From CAYOEZ01 sp964402955 (GTDB lineage: Bacteria; Chloroflexota; DTOL01; DAOUCN01), in assembly GCA_964402955.1 (NCBI GenBank), contig CAYOEZ010000022.1, positions 1 to 33,060 of the forward strand: a stretch of DNA of 33,060 nt, written 5' to 3'. Positions within the stretch are counted from its first letter, which is position 1. Every line of letters starts with the position of its first letter. The notes under the pieces were generated by a model. It saw only the letters and a list, made by a program, of their open reading frames with translations, was not told where the DNA came from and made no database searches. Both the position numbers and the translations under genes were made by a program. Shown piece after piece: positions 29,989-33,060 of this stretch.

Positions 29989-32900
29989 CTAAGGCGCCAG
30001 TATGACCGGCAGGTAGAGGCGGGACAGGCCCGGCATCGCTATCTGCGTCGGTGTGGCCGTTGTTGTCCGCGTCGCCGTGTGCGTGGCGGTCGGCGTCGGC
30101 GTTGCCGGCAGGCGCACAACGATGGCAGCCGACGCAGTGTTGTTGTCGAGGAATGGCTCGACATCCATGGGCAGGTTGTCGATAATCGCGGCTGTGTTGG
30201 TCAGGACATCGCCATCCTGCGCTGTCGAAGCGACACGCGCTACCACCGTGAATTCCTCTGCAGAGCCCCTGCCCAGTGCATGCCAGCTCCAGATCAGGCT
30301 TCTGCCACTGACCAAAGGCGGCCACGGCACGTTTCGATCGTCCGGGCGCGTGGCTCCGACAAAAGTCATGCCCTCGGGTAAGGTATCGATGATCGTCACT
30401 TCGCCGCCCGACATGAAGGTCATGTCCCACTGCTCGCTCCGATTGCCGAAGTAGGCTGTGTAGGTCACCAGGTCCGACGGCCGCACCGCGGCGCTGCCGG
30501 GTGTCAGCCCAATGTAGAGGTCAGGCCCGCTGAAGGTCACGGCCGTCGCAACGTTGTCTGCCGGGTTCACGTCTTGGGCAATGGTTCCCGTCAGCGTGCT
30601 GGTGAAGACGAGCCCCGGCCGGTTGGCAGCATCGTTGTCCAGCTTGAACCAGAGCAGAAACTCGCTGAACATTCCCGCTGGGATCTCGCTGATCCAGAAG
30701 AAGGCCTGGCCGGAGACGGGTGTCGTTGACGTTATGACACCCCAGGTCTTACCGGTCTTCCAATCCTCGAGCGTCATGGACAGAGGATACGTGTATGTCA
30801 ACCAGATGTCACCTATGGTTTGGTCACCGATATTGCGCACCACCAGGTGATACTCCGTGTTACTCTGACCTTTCCAGTGCATGTCCTGCGACACATTCAA
30901 GTTGGGCCCGCCGTCATGGAGAGTGCGAACGTCAGCGGCGGTGTTGTTTGGCGAGTAGGCGTCGTCGTCGCTGCTGCCGATGCGCACGGTATTAGTGAGC
31001 ACTGTCCCGGCAGGCAGGTCGTTGGCCACCTCGATACTGAGGTTGCCCCACAACCCGGGCAACAGATCGCCCAGATCCCACACGTAGTCGTTACCGATGC
31101 TATAGCTGTATGGCACCTTCACCCAACCCATAGGGTTCCAATGTGCCGATTCCTTCAGCCAGGTTCCAGCGGGCAGCGTTTCGGTCAGGAGGACACGGTG
31201 GGCGACAGCGTTTGAGCCACTGCCGTAGAGGACGTCATAGGCGACTCTTCCGCCTGGAACAGTGGACCCATAGGAGAAGCTCTTCGACACGTACAAATCG
31301 CGCCGCGCCGGCGCTGTTTGCACAGTACTCGTGTGGCTGTTGTTGTCGGAACTGATGTCATTCGCCGTGAACACCTGCACCGTGTCGGTCAGCACGTGCT
31401 TGATCGGTACGCCACTGTCAACGAGCGCAACGAAGTAGAGAGAGTCTCCCCAATTGCCGGGAATGCATGGTCTCTCCCAGACAATCTGGCGACCGCTGGC
31501 GCTCACAAGTCTCCAAGTTACGTCGTCGGCCCACCAGCGGACGAAGGTTGTGGACAGGGGAAGCGTGTTGGTGAGGCGAACGGCGGCGCTGCCGGTCGGC
31601 CCGGAGTTGATGTGGTCAATTCTGTAGACGAGAGGCTCGCCCGCAGCCGCAGACCCGGAGAGGGGATTCACGTTCACGGTTACATTGGTGGCATTGGCGC
31701 GCAGTTGCGTGGCGAGGAGCGTAGTGTTGTCGGCGGGATAGGCGTCTGCCTGCGCCGCACCGATCTGGACGCTGTTGGTGATCCAACTCCCCGGCGCCAG
31801 CGAGCGGCTGATGTCCACATAGAGGGTGATCATGTCGTTGCGCCAGGCAGGCAGGGTGCCCACCGTGAAGACAAGGCGGTTACCCGACAGCCTGACAGGA
31901 ATGTCGGGTGTGTGGGTCACGTATGTCACGCCGGCAGGAAGGATATCGGTGATCACCACGCCGGGCGTATCCATCTGTTCATTGTTGTAGCTGATCCTGT
32001 AGACGTAGCGCCCGCCCGGCGCCGCCTCGCCGAGGCCTTCGAGCCACACCGCCAGGCGCGGTAGGGCAAAGCCCACGCTGACGGTTTGCAGGTTCTCGTC
32101 GCGGTAGTGCACACTTCCCATGTCCCCGCGCTGCAGATCGTAGTTGCCATACTCAGGCTGGCTCGTTTTGAGGCTGAAATAGCCCGTCGCCGATGTTTGG
32201 ACCGTCATCTTGTCCGGCCCTTTCGGCTTGATGAAAATCATCAGCTCCGAGTTGGGGGGACCATAGCCGCTGATGGTGTCAGTCTCCGCATCCATCTGCG
32301 CCGTGAACGTGGGATAGGTCGCGACCGTCACCACCTGCCCGCCAGATGCAAGAACAAATGCGTCCCCGGGCAGGGTGTCTATCTGTTGCTGGCCGGTTCC
32401 CGTCACAACGTATGTCCAGCAAGACCCGTGCGCGCTCGCCTTGCACCCGCCCGCCCCAACCAGAGCGCCGCGTGTCATCGTCACCTGCACACTTGCGCCG
32501 GGCGTCGTGGATACCCACACCTGGTTGTTCGACAAGTAGACGTCCGCGCGTAGGGCAGAGCGCTCGATGCCCAGTGCATCGCCGTCAGGCTCGAAGTACC
32601 ACAGCAGGACGGTGTCCCCATAGCGCACATCGTAGGGGCTGAGGTCGAGCAAATAGTTGCCGGATGCGTCAGTCATACCGGTTATTACTTTGGGCGGCCC
32701 ACCCACCTCTGCCCGCACTCTCGCCGGGAAGACGCCTTCGTGAACGGCCCCGCTGATCGTGTCGGCCGCGGCGTTGACCACGCCGGTCATCCTTACAACT
32801 CTGACCACAGCCAGCGAGCCATCGCTCGACGTGGCAGTGACACTGTCACCGGGCCTGATGTCTAGCGGCCCCTCGCCTGAATTAAGGGACGCCCAGAACC

Positions 32901-33060
32901 AGCCATCGCCGCCAGCTTTCGTCTGGGTAGCCGCATTGGTCTTGCCCAGCTTGTCTGTGAGCGTGATCAAGACGGTCGCATTGGCCGTGGTCTCTCCGTT
33001 CGCCCATCCGCTATCCTGATTGACGCGCAGCCTGGTGTGGGCAATACGCAGCGTCACCAT
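29989..33060 (-). CDS. secreted protein with DUF11 repeats, C-terminal part (5' end beyond window)
   Basis: At least 1023 residues, open at the right edge; the ATG at 33060 is more likely internal than the true start, because no signal peptide follows. The visible part begins with beta modules, including carboxypeptidase-regulatory-like ones (GMTDASGNYLLDLSP). It continues with about five DUF11-type repeats that each end in a D/N-rich turn such as ADAYPADNTT, NDISSDNNSHTS, DDDAYSPNNTA, DVNPADNVAT and EPFLDNNTAS. It closes with a Thr/Pro/Ala linker and the tail LSRLYLPVILAP. There is no protease motif here. DUF11 repeats are typical of large surface or secreted bacterial proteins, often adhesin-like. 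The function is unassigned. Confidence 0.9.
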   Translation of the reverse strand: MVTLRIAHTRLRVNQDSGWANGETTANATVLITLTDKLGKTNAATQTKAGGDGWFWASLNSGEGPLDIRPGDSVTATSSDGSLAVVRVVRMTGVVNAAADTISGAVHEGVFPARVRAEVGGPPKVITGMTDASGNYLLDLSPYDVRYGDTVLLWYFEPDGDALGIERSALRADVYLSNNQVWVSTTPGASVQVTMTRGALVGAGGCKASAHGSCWTYVVTGTGQQQIDTLPGDAFVLASGGQVVTVATYPTFTAQMDAETDTISGYGPPNSELMIFIKPKGPDKMTVQTSATGYFSLKTSQPEYGNYDLQRGDMGSVHYRDENLQTVSVGFALPRLAVWLEGLGEAAPGGRYVYRISYNNEQMDTPGVVITDILPAGVTYVTHTPDIPVRLSGNRLVFTVGTLPAWRNDMITLYVDISRSLAPGSWITNSVQIGAAQADAYPADNTTLLATQLRANATNVTVNVNPLSGSAAAGEPLVYRIDHINSGPTGSAAVRLTNTLPLSTTFVRWWADDVTWRLVSASGRQIVWERPCIPGNWGDSLYFVALVDSGVPIKHVLTDTVQVFTANDISSDNNSHTSTVQTAPARRDLYVSKSFSYGSTVPGGRVAYDVLYGSGSNAVAHRVLLTETLPAGTWLKESAHWNPMGWVKVPYSYSIGNDYVWDLGDLLPGLWGNLSIEVANDLPAGTVLTNTVRIGSSDDDAYSPNNTAADVRTLHDGGPNLNVSQDMHWKGQSNTEYHLVVRNIGDQTIGDIWLTYTYPLSMTLEDWKTGKTWGVITSTTPVSGQAFFWISEIPAGMFSEFLLWFKLDNDAANRPGLVFTSTLTGTIAQDVNPADNVATAVTFSGPDLYIGLTPGSAAVRPSDLVTYTAYFGNRSEQWDMTFMSGGEVTIIDTLPEGMTFVGATRPDDRNVPWPPLVSGRSLIWSWHALGRGSAEEFTVVARVASTAQDGDVLTNTAAIIDNLPMDVEPFLDNNTASAAIVVRLPATPTPTATHTATRTTTATPTQIAMPGLSRLYLPVILAP

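Noticed and set aside
31318..32064. 248-codon + strand frame opposite the giant secreted gene
   Set aside because: The DUF11 repeats are clear on the minus strand and the opposite frame shows no domain.

Overview
The window is about 33 kb of GC-rich bacterial chromosome, most likely from a member of the Chloroflexota (Anaerolineae-like). This taxon call is an inference. It rests on very large secreted proteins built from DUF11-type repeats, Thr/Pro-rich C-terminal linkers followed by a short 'LPVI' tail motif, a T-box leader on pheS, and GC-rich intergenic inverted repeats. No rRNA, tRNA, CRISPR array, phage or IS transposase gene was found.

Layout. Positions 1-20.8 kb read on the + strand and 20.9-33 kb on the - strand, so the two halves converge between galT and galK. 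On the + strand: a histidine phosphatase and a HWWF-type SAM methyltransferase (166-1548); two tandem, end-to-end paralogous subtilisin-like proteases of about 1600 residues (1662-11396) and an EamA permease (11420-12283); a TPR protein with an acidic tail, a 28-residue Lys-rich protein and a tail-anchored small protein (12481-13867); a complete branched-chain amino-acid type ABC transporter, livK-H-M-G-F (14372-19534), behind a strong promoter and a roughly 300-nt structured leader; then galT (19624-20799). On the - strand, in transcription order from the right edge: a large secreted DUF11-repeat protein cut by the window end (33060-29989); a T-box-controlled pheS, a lipoprotein gene broken by one in-frame TAG, and pheT (29507-25364); an L,D-transpeptidase (25118-24504); a uroporphyrinogen-decarboxylase-family protein preceded by an in-frame fragment of a second copy of its own N-terminus (24372-23104); a HTH/PIN toxin-antitoxin pair (22926-22152) with galK only 19 nt downstream (22132-20960).

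How the genes work together. GalK and GalT are the two central Leland-pathway enzymes, placed convergently around a roughly 190-bp imperfect palindrome whose arms encode the last residues of both proteins. PheS and PheT form phenylalanyl-tRNA synthetase, and the T-box carries a Phe (UUC) specifier candidate. LivK-H-M-G-F form one importer. The three giant secreted proteins share DUF11 modules and probably act at or outside the cell surface.

Most unusual items: the three-way-junction RNA candidate in the livK leader; the in-frame, TIR-bounded GC-rich element inside galT; the galT/galK palindrome; the TAG-interrupted lipoprotein inside pheST; the hairpin plus 7-codon leader ORF between the proteases; and the duplicated UroD N-terminus. 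All folding and homology statements are by eye, without searches.
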